Source: Thermoleophilia bacterium
GTDB lineage: Bacteria; Actinomycetota; Thermoleophilia; Miltoncostaeales; Miltoncostaeaceae
Reading direction: 5' to 3'
Length of the DNA stretch: 64,000 bases
Assembly: GCA_020848615.1 (NCBI GenBank)
Contig: JADLHW010000011.1
Coordinates: forward strand, 41,799 to 105,798
Part shown: positions 17,662 through 25,987 of the stretch, in pieces
How the letters are laid out: every line of letters begins with the position of its first letter
Numbering within the stretch: position 1 is the first letter of the stretch
The notes under the pieces: generated by a model
The model's input: the letters and a program-made list of their open reading frames with translations, nothing else
Told to the model about the DNA's origin: nothing
The model's database searches: none
Made by a program: the position numbers and the translations under genes

Positions 17662-18746
17662 CGGCGAGGGAGGCTACCAGCGGCATCCTCGCGGGCCGCG
17701 GCCGCCAGGATGTCGGCGACACGCCCGGCCTGGGTGGTCAGCGCATGGCCCTCGGCAACGGCTCGGCAGGCGGCCGGGTCCGGCGGATGCGCGAGCTTCT
17801 CCGCGAGCGCCGCGGCGAGCGCCGCGGGGTCGCCCGGGGCCACCACGGCGCCCGGCCCGCCGTCCGGCACCACCTCGCGTGCGCCCCCGATCGCGGTGGT
17901 CATGACGGGCCGGCCGCACGCGAGGCCCTCCAGGGCCGCCACCCCCAGCGGCTCCACGCGGCTCACCATGGACAGGACGTCGGCGGCGGCGAGCCAGGCG
18001 GGCACCTCGTCGTGGGGCAGGGCGCCGGGCGTGATGACGGCGTCGCCGGGCAGGCCCAGCCGCAGCGCCCCGGCGCGCACCGCGCCCGCGAGGGGCCCGT
18101 CGCCGACGAACGCCACCCGCGTCGCCGGGTGCACGGCGCGCAGCCGGGCGACGGCCTGCAGCAGGTTCAGGGGGTCCTTGCGTTCGGTGAGCCCGCCCAC
18201 GGCGAGCACGAGGGGCCCGTCGCCGGGCAGCCCCAGCCGGGCCCGCGCCGCCTCCCGGCCGGCCGGGACGAACCGGTCCAGGTCGACCCCCATGTCCACC
18301 ACGTGCACCGGCGGCAGCGGGTCCAGCTGCTCGCGCAGCCGCCCGGCGAGGTACTCGCTCACCGCGATGAGGGCCGAGCAGGAGCGCAGGCTGCGGGCCG
18401 TCGCGCGCCGCACCGGCCCCCGGGCGAGGTTCGCGACGTCGCCGCCGTGGGCGGTGACGACCCACGGCACGCCGGTGATGCGGTGGGAGGCGGCCGCCAG
18501 GGCCCCGGTGGGGAACAGGTAGTGGGCGTACACGACGTCCGCGCCGCGCGCGGCGCGGACCGCCCGGGCGAGCAGCACCGCGTACTTGGCGGGGGTGCGC
18601 ACCGCGCCGGCCGCGCGCGTGGTGATCGCCACGCGGTCCACGTCGTGGCCCCGCGCCGCCAGGGCGTCGCACATGTCCCGGACGAAGGCGCCGTAGTCGG
18701 GGGCCTCCGGGGAGGGGTACATGTTGCTGAGGCAGACGATCCTCAC
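17658..18746 (-). CDS. GT4 glycosyltransferase
   Basis: 362 residues from GTG (VRIVCLSNMYPSPEAPDYGAFVRDMCDALAARGHDVD) in a GTGA overlap. GT-B features include VVYAHYLFPTG, VVTAHGGDVANLARG, LVLAVGGLTERKDPLNLLQAV, VAFVGDGPL and PLGVAALEGLACGRPVMTT with the E-x7-E motif spacing. The N-terminal YPSPEAPDYGAF parallels YPSAVNPTAGIF of the copy at 15011, so the two GT4s are paralogues. It is flanked on both sides by Wzy-like genes, consistent with repeat-unit assembly. Donor and acceptor are unknown. Confidence 0.87.
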   Translation of the reverse strand: MRIVCLSNMYPSPEAPDYGAFVRDMCDALAARGHDVDRVAITTRAAGAVRTPAKYAVLLARAVRAARGADVVYAHYLFPTGALAAASHRITGVPWVVTAHGGDVANLARGPVRRATARSLRSCSALIAVSEYLAGRLREQLDPLPPVHVVDMGVDLDRFVPAGREAARARLGLPGDGPLVLAVGGLTERKDPLNLLQAVARLRAVHPATRVAFVGDGPLAGAVRAGALRLGLPGDAVITPGALPHDEVPAWLAAADVLSMVSRVEPLGVAALEGLACGRPVMTTAIGGAREVVPDGGPGAVVAPGDPAALAAALAEKLAHPPDPAACRAVAEGHALTTQAGRVADILAAAAREDAAGSLPRR

Positions 18747-20296
18747 GCGGTCGGCACGCCCTCCGGGCCGGCTTGCGGGCGCTTGGCGACCGCCCCGGCC
18801 GCGCCCGCCATGACCATCGCGCCGGCGGTGAGCGCCCACAGGAACGGGTCCTCGAAGAACCCGGCGTAGAACAGCGCGTGCAGGAGGATGCCGCACACCA
18901 GCGCCAGGATCGTCCAGATCGCCCAGCGCTCGGGATCGCGCGCCAGGCGCGCGCCGTCGGCGAGGTTGCGCCACAGGCGGATCCCCAGCCACACGAACAG
19001 CCCGAAGCCCACCGCCCCGAGCTCCGACAGCACGGTCACCGGGGTGTTGTGGCTGATCACCACCCGCACCCGCTTCTGCTCGGCGGGGGTGAGGATGGCC
19101 TCGTAGCGGTTCTCGAAGCCGCCGAGTCCCGCCCCGTGCACCGGGGCCTCCTGCCAGATCTCGACCCCCCCGCGGATGAGGTCGAAGCGGCCCTCGCTCA
19201 CCTTCTCCAGGCGCCCGGAGTCGGTCACCACCTTGCGGACGTTCTTCGACGCCGTGAACGCCCCCAGCGCGAGGACGGCCAGGGTGGCGCCGCCCACCGC
19301 GAGGGTGCGGCGCGCGCCGAACGCCCGCCACGACATGAGGGCCAGGGCGAGCATGAGCATGAGGCAGCTGGACCGCGAGAACGTGACCGCCAGGCCGGCG
19401 CACAGCGGCACCAGCAGCACGACGGCGACCACGATCTCGCGGGGGCGGGGCCGCAGCCACGCCACGGCGACGATCGCGACGATCGCGACCACCAGGTACC
19501 GGCCCAGGATGTTCGGGTCGTAGAAGATCGCGTTCGACCGGAAGAACCGGCTGTACACGTTCGCCTGCTGCAGCCGCACGTTCAGGAAGATGTCGCGGGC
19601 CGCGTACTGGTACACCGCGAGCACGGCCACCGGCACCGCCAGGCACACCGTCGACCAGGCGAGCGCCCGCAGCGCCCGCCCGTGCCGCCACAGGGCCACC
19701 ACCACGAGGTACAGGAGCGTGAACGGCACGTAGAAGAAGACGAGCTTCACGGCCGCCTCCTCCGGGTCCACGCTCCACACGCAGGAGGCCAGGGCGTACA
19801 CGAGGAACGCCGCCAGCGGGATGTCGAGGAGCGTGGACGGCTCGTCCGCCGCGGTGAAGCGCCCGCGCAGGCGTCCCCACAGGAACGCGGCGGCCCCCAC
19901 GGCGATCACCACGTAGAGGGGCAGCAGCAGGTTGCGGTCGTCGCCGCCGATGGGCACCGGGATCCGCACCGGCAGGGCCAGGCCGAGGGCGACGAACCAC
20001 GCCGTGGGCCAGCGCAGCGTGAGGCGCACCGCGACGGCGGACAGCACGAGCACCGCGGCGATCCCCGCCACCGCGGCGGCGGCGCCCGCGGGGGTGGTGA
20101 GCCGGTCGGTGACGCGCTGCCCCTCGCCGTCGGGCAGGAGGGTCGCCGCGAGGGCCGCCCAGGCGGCCACCAGGAGCACGAGCCCCGCCAGGCGCCGCGC
20201 GGTGGGCGGGATCCGCGGCACCGGCACGAACAGCAGGGCGACGCCGGCCGCGGCCGCGCCGGACGCGATCTCGCGGGTGATCTCGGAGACGCTCAA
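18743..20296 (-). CDS. O-antigen ligase/polymerase family membrane protein (Wzy_C), copy 2
   Basis: 517 residues, about 12 hydrophobic spans. The Wzy_C signature region is GRFDLIRGGVEIWQEAPVHGAGLGGFENRYEAI...VVISHNTPVTVLSELGAVGFGLFVW, with the conserved H-N pair and the preceding 'GxGxGxF' loop. Start is a TTG at 20296 lying in a TTGA overlap with the upstream stop and preceded by GGAAGG. No ATG or GTG in this frame lies close upstream. Its presence a few genes from copy 1 gives the cluster two polymerase/ligase-type enzymes. Confidence 0.85.
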   Translation of the reverse strand: MSVSEITREIASGAAAAGVALLFVPVPRIPPTARRLAGLVLLVAAWAALAATLLPDGEGQRVTDRLTTPAGAAAAVAGIAAVLVLSAVAVRLTLRWPTAWFVALGLALPVRIPVPIGGDDRNLLLPLYVVIAVGAAAFLWGRLRGRFTAADEPSTLLDIPLAAFLVYALASCVWSVDPEEAAVKLVFFYVPFTLLYLVVVALWRHGRALRALAWSTVCLAVPVAVLAVYQYAARDIFLNVRLQQANVYSRFFRSNAIFYDPNILGRYLVVAIVAIVAVAWLRPRPREIVVAVVLLVPLCAGLAVTFSRSSCLMLMLALALMSWRAFGARRTLAVGGATLAVLALGAFTASKNVRKVVTDSGRLEKVSEGRFDLIRGGVEIWQEAPVHGAGLGGFENRYEAILTPAEQKRVRVVISHNTPVTVLSELGAVGFGLFVWLGIRLWRNLADGARLARDPERWAIWTILALVCGILLHALFYAGFFEDPFLWALTAGAMVMAGAAGAVAKRPQAGPEGVPTA

Positions 20297-21321
20297 CGGG
20301 GGCCTTCCGGGGCGATGAGCGCGCGGCCGCCGCGGACGTCGGCGACCAGCCACAGGGCGCTCGCCGGGATGCCGGGGGGCAGCCGCAGGACGGCGTCTCC
20401 GGCGGTGGTGCGGACGGCGCGCGCGACGCGCGGGCCCAGCACCCGCAGCCCCCCGCCGGGCGTCCCCGCGCGGCGGTACAGGCGCAGCGTCACCCGGGTG
20501 CGCGCCGGGTAGGCGGCGCCCGCGGCGGTGCGCAGGCGCACGCGGACATCGGTGCCGGGACGCCCCGGCCGGGTGACGCGGCCGACGGCGTTGCCGATCC
20601 AGCACGTCCGGCGCACGGACGTGGCGTTGCGCGCGGCGTCGGCCGCGCGGATCTCGAGCGTCACCAGGCCGGGGGTGATCGCGCCGCCGTCCCGGCGGGT
20701 GCCGTCCCACGACCACCGGGCGGTGCGGCCGTCGCGCACGGGCCGGGGCCCCGAGGCGCGCAGGATGCCGGCGCCGTCCGCCGTGAGCGCCGCGAAGGTG
20801 ATCTGGGCGTCACCGTCCGGCACCGCGGTGACCAGGCACTGGGCGGGCGCCGAGAGGTCGGCGAGCCCCGCCGAGGCGGCCTCCGCCACGGCCAGGGCCG
20901 GTCCGGTGCGGTCGATCACGATGCGCCGGCTGGTGCGGAACACCTTCTCGCCGGCCTTGGCCCGCAGCCGCAGGGAGTAGATGCCGTCGGGGGCGTCCTC
21001 GCCCGCGTCGGTCCTCCCGCCCCACGAGGCGCGGAACCAGCCGCGGCGCACGGGGGTGTCGGTTTCCAGGGTCCGCACCGTGGTGCCGTCGCTCGACACC
21101 ACCTCCAGCAGCGTGATGGTGCCGGGCACGCGCATCCGCACGGAGATGCGGGCGACCTCGCGGTGGCCGTCGCCGTTGGGGCTGATGAGGCGGGAGCCCG
21201 AGAACCGCGTGACGATGGGCGGGGGCGTGGGGAACGCGAACGGCAGCAGGAACACGCCGAGGGCGAACACGAACAGCGCGAGCATGCCCCCGCCGACGAC
21301 CGCCCGGCCGCGTCTGCCCAC
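20293..21321 (-). CDS. Exported FlgD-like Ig domain protein
   Basis: About 342 residues. A membrane anchor or signal (MLALFVFALGVFLLPFAF) is followed by RFSGSRLISPNGDGHREVARISVRM, a signature of FlgD/CHU_C-type Ig-like domains found in exported proteins, then further beta-rich Ig-like units (DGIYSLRLRAKAGEKVFRTSRRIVIDRTGP, LVTLEIRAADAARNATSV). Its role is unknown; membership of the glycan operon suggests a surface scaffold. I chose GTG 21321. A CTG at 21339 overlapping the previous stop would add six residues but lacks a Shine-Dalgarno sequence. Confidence 0.65.
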   Translation of the reverse strand: MGRRGRAVVGGGMLALFVFALGVFLLPFAFPTPPPIVTRFSGSRLISPNGDGHREVARISVRMRVPGTITLLEVVSSDGTTVRTLETDTPVRRGWFRASWGGRTDAGEDAPDGIYSLRLRAKAGEKVFRTSRRIVIDRTGPALAVAEAASAGLADLSAPAQCLVTAVPDGDAQITFAALTADGAGILRASGPRPVRDGRTARWSWDGTRRDGGAITPGLVTLEIRAADAARNATSVRRTCWIGNAVGRVTRPGRPGTDVRVRLRTAAGAAYPARTRVTLRLYRRAGTPGGGLRVLGPRVARAVRTTAGDAVLRLPPGIPASALWLVADVRGGRALIAPEGPR

Positions 21322-21335
21322 GATGCGGTCCGCGC

Positions 21336-22106
21336 TCAGACGGGCCGGAAGCCCACGCAGACGTAGAACCCGAAGCGGCCCACCGGCGTGGTGGAGAGGG
21401 CGGCCTCGGCCTTCCTGGGCGCGGCGTACCGGTACAGGCGGCCGATCTGGGAGCCCACCCTGCCGCCGGGCCGGAAGAAGATCCCCCGGCGGCTCACCAC
21501 CGCCAGGCCCGCGGACGCGCCGTGCGCCTCCAGGTCGCCCCAGCTCTGCCAGTTGTCCACCGGCGCCAGGTTCATGGTGATCCGCAGCCATGGGGCGCGC
21601 TCGGCCACCCAGCGGCGCGCGCCGGGCAGCGAGTGGCGGTTGGGCGTGGAGATCACCAGCAGGCCGCCGGGCGCGAGGCGCTCGCGCAGTGCCCGCAGGC
21701 AGGCGCGCGGGTCCTCGAGGTGCTCCAGGACGTCCGTGAGCGTGATGAGCTCGTACGTGCCCTCCGGCGGCTCGTACGCGCTGCCGGTCTCGGCGCGCAG
21801 CCGTTCCGCGACGCCCAGGTCGTTCAGCCGCTGCCGGGTGATCGCGATCGAGTCGGGCGACAGGTCGATGCCGACCCCCGAGAAGCCGCGGCCCGCGAGC
21901 TGCTCCAGCAGGAACCCGGTGCCGCACCCCACGTCGAGGACGCGCGGCGGCCCGCCGCCGGCGGCGGCGCGGGGCGCGAGCTCGTCGATGGTGCCGAGCA
22001 CCAGCGACATGCGGCTCTGCAGGTGCCAGTTCTGCCCCTCGACCGCGTACAGACGCGGCGCGATGCGGTCGTAGTAGGCCTGGACGTGCTGAAGGCGGTC
22101 ACTCAA
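21336..22106 (-). CDS. SAM-dependent methyltransferase (class I)
   Basis: 256 residues. Motif I is VLDVGCGTGFLLEQLAGRG, followed by GVGIDLSPDSI, ELITLTDVLEHLEDP and LAPGGLLVISTPNRHSL, the classic order of a Methyltransf_11/23-type enzyme. The C-terminal part (RRGIFFRPGGRVGSQIGRLYRY) is less conserved. The start is TTG 22106 in a TTGA overlap, with AGGAG 8 bases before it. In a glycan operon it probably methylates a sugar or a lipid-linked intermediate, but small-molecule substrates elsewhere cannot be excluded. Confidence 0.85.
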   Translation of the reverse strand: MSDRLQHVQAYYDRIAPRLYAVEGQNWHLQSRMSLVLGTIDELAPRAAAGGGPPRVLDVGCGTGFLLEQLAGRGFSGVGIDLSPDSIAITRQRLNDLGVAERLRAETGSAYEPPEGTYELITLTDVLEHLEDPRACLRALRERLAPGGLLVISTPNRHSLPGARRWVAERAPWLRITMNLAPVDNWQSWGDLEAHGASAGLAVVSRRGIFFRPGGRVGSQIGRLYRYAAPRKAEAALSTTPVGRFGFYVCVGFRPV

Positions 22107-23245
22107 GGAAGCCACTCCTGTGGCACCGGGGCGGCGCCGGCGACCCGGGCGAAGGTGTCCCAGGCGGGTTTGCGGGTGAGGTCTGCGTGCAGGAGCCCTC
22201 CGGTCCAACTGGGGTTGTCCTGGAGGTTGAACCAGACCGTGACGGCCACGCGGGGGGTGCGGTCCGCGATGTCGAAGGTCTGCGTGAGCCACCGCGCCTG
22301 CTGGGGTTCGCTGACGAAGTAGCGGTGGAAGCGGTTGTACGAGGTGTGGTAGCCGGTCTCGGTCACGTACACCGGCATGCCCGGCCGCAGCTTATCCAGC
22401 AGCGGGGTGAGCTGTTCGAGCGACCTCCAGCTGGGGAAGAAGAATGCCCGGTCCGGGGCACCGATGGGGTAGAGGTGCTGGCTCCACGCGTCGATGCGGA
22501 TCGCGTTCGCCCGCAGCGCGGAGATGATGCTCCCCACGCTCACGCTCTCGGAGCCGGTGCGGCACGTCTTCCCCCGGTCGTCGGTGCTCCCGGCGGGCCC
22601 GGCGACGCCCCCCACCACGATCGCATCCGGGTTCGCGCGGCGGATCTCGCGGGCGGCGACGTCCACCAGCGCCGCGTAGCCGCGCGCGGCGACCGGGACG
22701 TACCGGCTCCGCGGGCCGCGCCGGCACTGCGGCGTCCAGAACTGCTCGATGTTCGGCTCGTTCCACACCTCGATGCGCCTCACCTCGGGGAGGGGGGCCG
22801 CAGCGGCGGAGTCGCGCCAGGTGCCGGAGTAGCGGCGGGCGATGGCGCCGGCGAACGCCCCGGCCTCCGCGGCGCGCGGCGCGGCGTTGGGCGCCCCGGA
22901 CGCCGATGCCCATGCCGGGGTGGAGTAGTAGTCCAGGATCACGCCGATCCCGCGCTGCGCGAGGCCCCGCATGATCTGGTCGTACACCGACCAGTCGTAG
23001 GCGGGGTCCCCGGGGTTCGTGGGGTCCGCCGGCCGGGACCGGGCGACGCGGCTCCACAGGACGTCGACGCGGGTCACGCGCGTGCCGGTCGAGGCGAGCA
23101 GGTCCAGGCGCGCGACGAGCGGCGCCCCGGTGAGGTTCGGCAGGCGGTCGTCCTGCAGGGCCACCACGGAGGCGGGCGCCGGACCGGCGAGCGCCAGGCC
23201 CGCCACGGCGGCGACGGCGGCCCATGCCGCCAGGAGGCGCCTCAC
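22103..23245 (-). CDS. Secreted clan-A glycoside hydrolase (GH39/GH5-like)
   Basis: 380 residues with a Sec-type signal peptide (MRRLLAAWAAVAAVAGLALAGPAPAS). TIM-barrel features include VTRVDVLWSRV, the acid/base motif IEVWNEPN, and the candidate nucleophile strand PVYVTETGYHTS, giving the paired glutamates of retaining clan-A hydrolases. It would act outside the cell, perhaps trimming or releasing the polymer made by this locus, as hydrolases in Wzy-type clusters often do. GTG start in a GTGA overlap with the upstream secreted protein. Confidence 0.82.
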   Translation of the reverse strand: MRRLLAAWAAVAAVAGLALAGPAPASVVALQDDRLPNLTGAPLVARLDLLASTGTRVTRVDVLWSRVARSRPADPTNPGDPAYDWSVYDQIMRGLAQRGIGVILDYYSTPAWASASGAPNAAPRAAEAGAFAGAIARRYSGTWRDSAAAAPLPEVRRIEVWNEPNIEQFWTPQCRRGPRSRYVPVAARGYAALVDVAAREIRRANPDAIVVGGVAGPAGSTDDRGKTCRTGSESVSVGSIISALRANAIRIDAWSQHLYPIGAPDRAFFFPSWRSLEQLTPLLDKLRPGMPVYVTETGYHTSYNRFHRYFVSEPQQARWLTQTFDIADRTPRVAVTVWFNLQDNPSWTGGLLHADLTRKPAWDTFARVAGAAPVPQEWLP

Positions 23246-24342
23246 CGCGTCACCCGCGCCAGCCGCGCGACGGTCCACCGGCCCGGCTTGCCGCCGCGGC
23301 GGATCACGACGCGCTCGAACCACGCGACGCGATCGCCGTCCACGGCGATCGCGGCCACCGGGCCGCGCGCCTGGGCCACCCGGGCCACCGGGCCGGCGCG
23401 CGCGGCGAGGATGCGGCGGCCGTCGGCGACGGCCACGGCGCCCCCGCCCACGGCCACGCGCGGCAGGGACGTGCCCCGCCACACGGTGCGCACCGTGCCC
23501 GAGGCCACCTCCAGCGTCCTGACGCTCGCGACGCGGCCCGTCCGCACCAGCGCGGCGACGGTGCCGGGGGCGGCCCACACGCGCAGCACCCGCCCGCCGA
23601 ACCGCGTGTCGGCCACGTCCGTGACGCCCGTGTCGGCCGGCGCGCCGTGGCGCACCACGCCGGTGGCGGGATCCTCGGTCCATGCCACCACGCCGTCCGC
23701 GATCGCCGCGAGCCCGCCGCTCGGCCGCCCGGCGAACGGGACGGCGGTGCGGCTCTCGTCGAGGTCGTCGGGGTTCGCCAGCAGGCCCGGGGACGCCGAC
23801 ACCAGCGCCACGTCCCCGTCGGCCGACCGCATGAGCATCCGCACCCGCGTGCCGTCCAGGCCCGCCGCGAGCGCCCGCTGCGCGCCGCTGCGCCCGTCGC
23901 TCTCCACCACCACCTCGATGCCGGACGCCGGGCAGCACCACACCACCGGCGGCGCGAAGCCGTGCGCCCCGGGCAGCACGACGCTCGCGCCGTCCGTGCC
24001 CGTCGCCAGGCGCGCCCCCGACTGGCTGCCGATGCTGTTGCGGATCGCCAGGCGGGTGTCGAACGCGGCGCGGGTGAACCGCCGCCGTCCCGCCGCGAGC
24101 CCCACGCCCACCAGGTCGGTCTTGTGGTACGTGAACTCGACGGGCCCGAGGCCGCCCCCGGCCAGGCGGCGGCGCACCCGCACGGTCTCGGTGTCCAGCG
24201 CCAGCAGGTCCGTCCCCGTGAGGGCCGCCGCGGAGATCTCGTTCCACTTCTCGAGGGGGGCGGTGGGCGCCTGCGCCGCCGCGGGCGCCGCGCCCCAGGC
24301 GAGCAGCGCGAGGCACGGCGCCGCCAGGGCGGCGCGCCGCAT
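23242..24342 (-). CDS. Secreted beta-propeller-like protein of unknown function
   Basis: 366 residues with a clear signal peptide (MRRAALAAPCLALLAWGAAPAAAQA). The mature part is beta-rich with repeated hydrophobic strands and Gly-Asp turns (VAVGGGAVAVADGRRILAAR, PVAAIAVDGDRVAWFERV, GGLAAIADGVVAWTEDP), similar to a degenerate propeller. I recognise no catalytic motif and would not assign a function. It precedes the glycoside hydrolase gene by a GTGA overlap, so the two secreted products are probably made together. The ATG at 24342 is followed by a good signal sequence, which supports this start. Confidence 0.65.
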   Translation of the reverse strand: MRRAALAAPCLALLAWGAAPAAAQAPTAPLEKWNEISAAALTGTDLLALDTETVRVRRRLAGGGLGPVEFTYHKTDLVGVGLAAGRRRFTRAAFDTRLAIRNSIGSQSGARLATGTDGASVVLPGAHGFAPPVVWCCPASGIEVVVESDGRSGAQRALAAGLDGTRVRMLMRSADGDVALVSASPGLLANPDDLDESRTAVPFAGRPSGGLAAIADGVVAWTEDPATGVVRHGAPADTGVTDVADTRFGGRVLRVWAAPGTVAALVRTGRVASVRTLEVASGTVRTVWRGTSLPRVAVGGGAVAVADGRRILAARAGPVARVAQARGPVAAIAVDGDRVAWFERVVIRRGGKPGRWTVARLARVTR

Positions 24343-24356
24343 CCGGCCGGGCTGGG

Positions 24357-25490
24357 TCAGGAGGCGACCGCCCGTAGGTCCGTCAGCGCCTCGCCCAGCA
24401 GGCCCTCGCTCGCCGCCGCCAGCGACGGGTCGGCCAGGGGCGTCATGTTCACGACCTGCAGGTGCCGGGCCCCCGCGGCCACGATGGCGGCCAGGCGGGC
24501 GGCGACGGTGGCGGGCGTGCCGGCCACCACGGTGTCGAGCACGACCTCGCCCGGCACCTCCCCGGCCAGGCGCAGGGCGTCGGCCCGGGACAGGTCCGTG
24601 GGCCGGAACCGCGTGAGCCCGAACACCCCCGCGCCCAGGGGGTGCACCGCCCCGCGGGCCGCGAAGGTCTCCGACGGCGCGGTGAGCGCGATGAACCGCA
24701 GGAGGGTGGACCGTGCGACGGCCGTGCGGGCGGTGTCGTCGTCCTCGGCGAGCACGACCCGGGTGTACCCGCCCGCGGTCACCGCACCCGCGCGGCCGGC
24801 CGCCGCCGCGGCGGCCTCCACCACCCCCAGCATCGCCGCGTACCGGCCGGGGTCCGTGGCGAGGGGCATCCATCCGTCGGCCATGCGCCCGGCCAGTGCC
24901 AGGCCCTTCGGCCGGTGGGCGGCCACCCACACCGGCGGCGGCGCGGCGCCGAAGGGCCGCAGGCCCACCGCGGCGCCGCGCAGCACCACGTGCTCGCCCT
25001 CGAAGTCCACCTCGTCCGGGGTGGAGAACAGCAGGCGGATGACCTGGAGGGCCTCGTCGAGGCGCGCGAGCGGCCGCTCGTTGCGCAGGCCGAGGGGCGC
25101 GAGGTTGAGCTCCTCGCCGGTGCCCACCCCCAGGATGAAGCGGCCGCGGGTGACATGGTCGAGCGTGAGCGCGGTCTGGGCCAGGGCCGCCGGGTGCCGC
25201 CGCACCGTGTCGGTGACGCCCACGCCCAGGCGGATGGCGTCCGTGGCGCCGGCGGCGGCCGCGACCATCGCGAAGGGGTCCATCCACACGTGCGGGCTGG
25301 GCTGCGCGGCGGCCATCGGCACGAGGTCCGGCGTCCAGATGGACGCGGGGAACCAGTGCAGCAGGTGGTCCGCCCACCACACCGCGTCGAACCCCTGCTC
25401 CTGCCGGCGGGCGACCGCCGCCAGGACGGCGTCCACCGGCGGCCGCACGGGGGCGGCGGCCGAGATCTGCAGCGCGTGCTCCCCGCTCAT
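24357..25490 (-). CDS. LLM-class (F420-dependent type) oxidoreductase
   Basis: 377 residues. The TIM-barrel luciferase-like fold is shown by GFDAVWWADHLLHW near the N-terminus, IRLGVGVTDTVRRHPAALAQTALTLDHVTRGRFILGVGTGEELN and the C-terminal VVAGTPATVAARLAAIVAAGARHLQVVN. These patterns fit Mer/Fgd-like F420-dependent enzymes better than FMN monooxygenases, although the cofactor is inferred. Substrate unknown. It sits 14 bases upstream of the secreted protein gene and 38 bases downstream of moaC, so it may belong to either transcription unit. Confidence 0.82.
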   Translation of the reverse strand: MSGEHALQISAAAPVRPPVDAVLAAVARRQEQGFDAVWWADHLLHWFPASIWTPDLVPMAAAQPSPHVWMDPFAMVAAAAGATDAIRLGVGVTDTVRRHPAALAQTALTLDHVTRGRFILGVGTGEELNLAPLGLRNERPLARLDEALQVIRLLFSTPDEVDFEGEHVVLRGAAVGLRPFGAAPPPVWVAAHRPKGLALAGRMADGWMPLATDPGRYAAMLGVVEAAAAAAGRAGAVTAGGYTRVVLAEDDDTARTAVARSTLLRFIALTAPSETFAARGAVHPLGAGVFGLTRFRPTDLSRADALRLAGEVPGEVVLDTVVAGTPATVAARLAAIVAAGARHLQVVNMTPLADPSLAAASEGLLGEALTDLRAVAS

Positions 25491-25528
25491 CGGGCGGAAG
25501 GCTACCCGCGGCCCGTGCCCCGGGCCAT

Positions 25529-25987
25529 TCAGGCGGGCGCGGCCTTCTGCTTGGACACCAGCTCGACGCGCTCGATCACGGGGCCCGGGTCGATGCCCTT
25601 CACCAGGTCGTAGACGTTCAGCGCCGCCACCGACGCCGCGGTGAGGGCCTCCATCTCCACCCCGGTGCGCGCGGTGGTCTCCACCGTCGCGTGCACCGTG
25701 ACCACCCCGTCCGCGGCGATGTCCACCTCCACCGACGCCCCGTCGATGGGCAGCGGGTGGCACAGGAACACCAGCTCCGGCGTGCGCTTGGCGGCGGCGA
25801 TGCCGGCCAGCCGGGCCACCGCCCCCACGTCGCCCTTCGGCACGCGGCCCTCGGTGATCGCCGCGGCGGTCTCGGGGGCCACGCGGACCACCGACCGGGC
25901 GACGGCCCGGCGCAGCACGACGGGCTTGTGCCCCACGCCCACCATGCGGGCCTGCCCCCGCTCGTCGATGTGGGTGAGCTCACCCAT
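25529..25987 (-). CDS. moaC: Cyclic pyranopterin monophosphate synthase MoaC
   Basis: 152 residues, close to the usual family length. Diagnostic motifs are LTHIDERGQARMVGVGHKP, KGDVGAVARLAGIAAAKRTPELVFLCHPLPI (the LCHPL active-site loop) and GVEMEALTAASVAALNVYDLVKGID. The enzyme converts the 3',8-cyclo-dGTP product of MoaA to cyclic pyranopterin monophosphate in molybdenum cofactor synthesis. The ATG overlaps the end of the otsA-like gene by 8 bases. No other Mo-cofactor gene is present in this window, so its grouping with sugar genes is probably not functional. Confidence 0.95.
   Translation of the reverse strand: MGELTHIDERGQARMVGVGHKPVVLRRAVARSVVRVAPETAAAITEGRVPKGDVGAVARLAGIAAAKRTPELVFLCHPLPIDGASVEVDIAADGVVTVHATVETTARTGVEMEALTAASVAALNVYDLVKGIDPGPVIERVELVSKQKAAPA

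Noticed and set aside
21337-21339. A third CTG start (CTGA overlap) for the FlgD-like protein
   Set aside because: No Shine-Dalgarno sequence precedes it and a GTG lies six codons downstream, so the evidence is weaker than for the other two.
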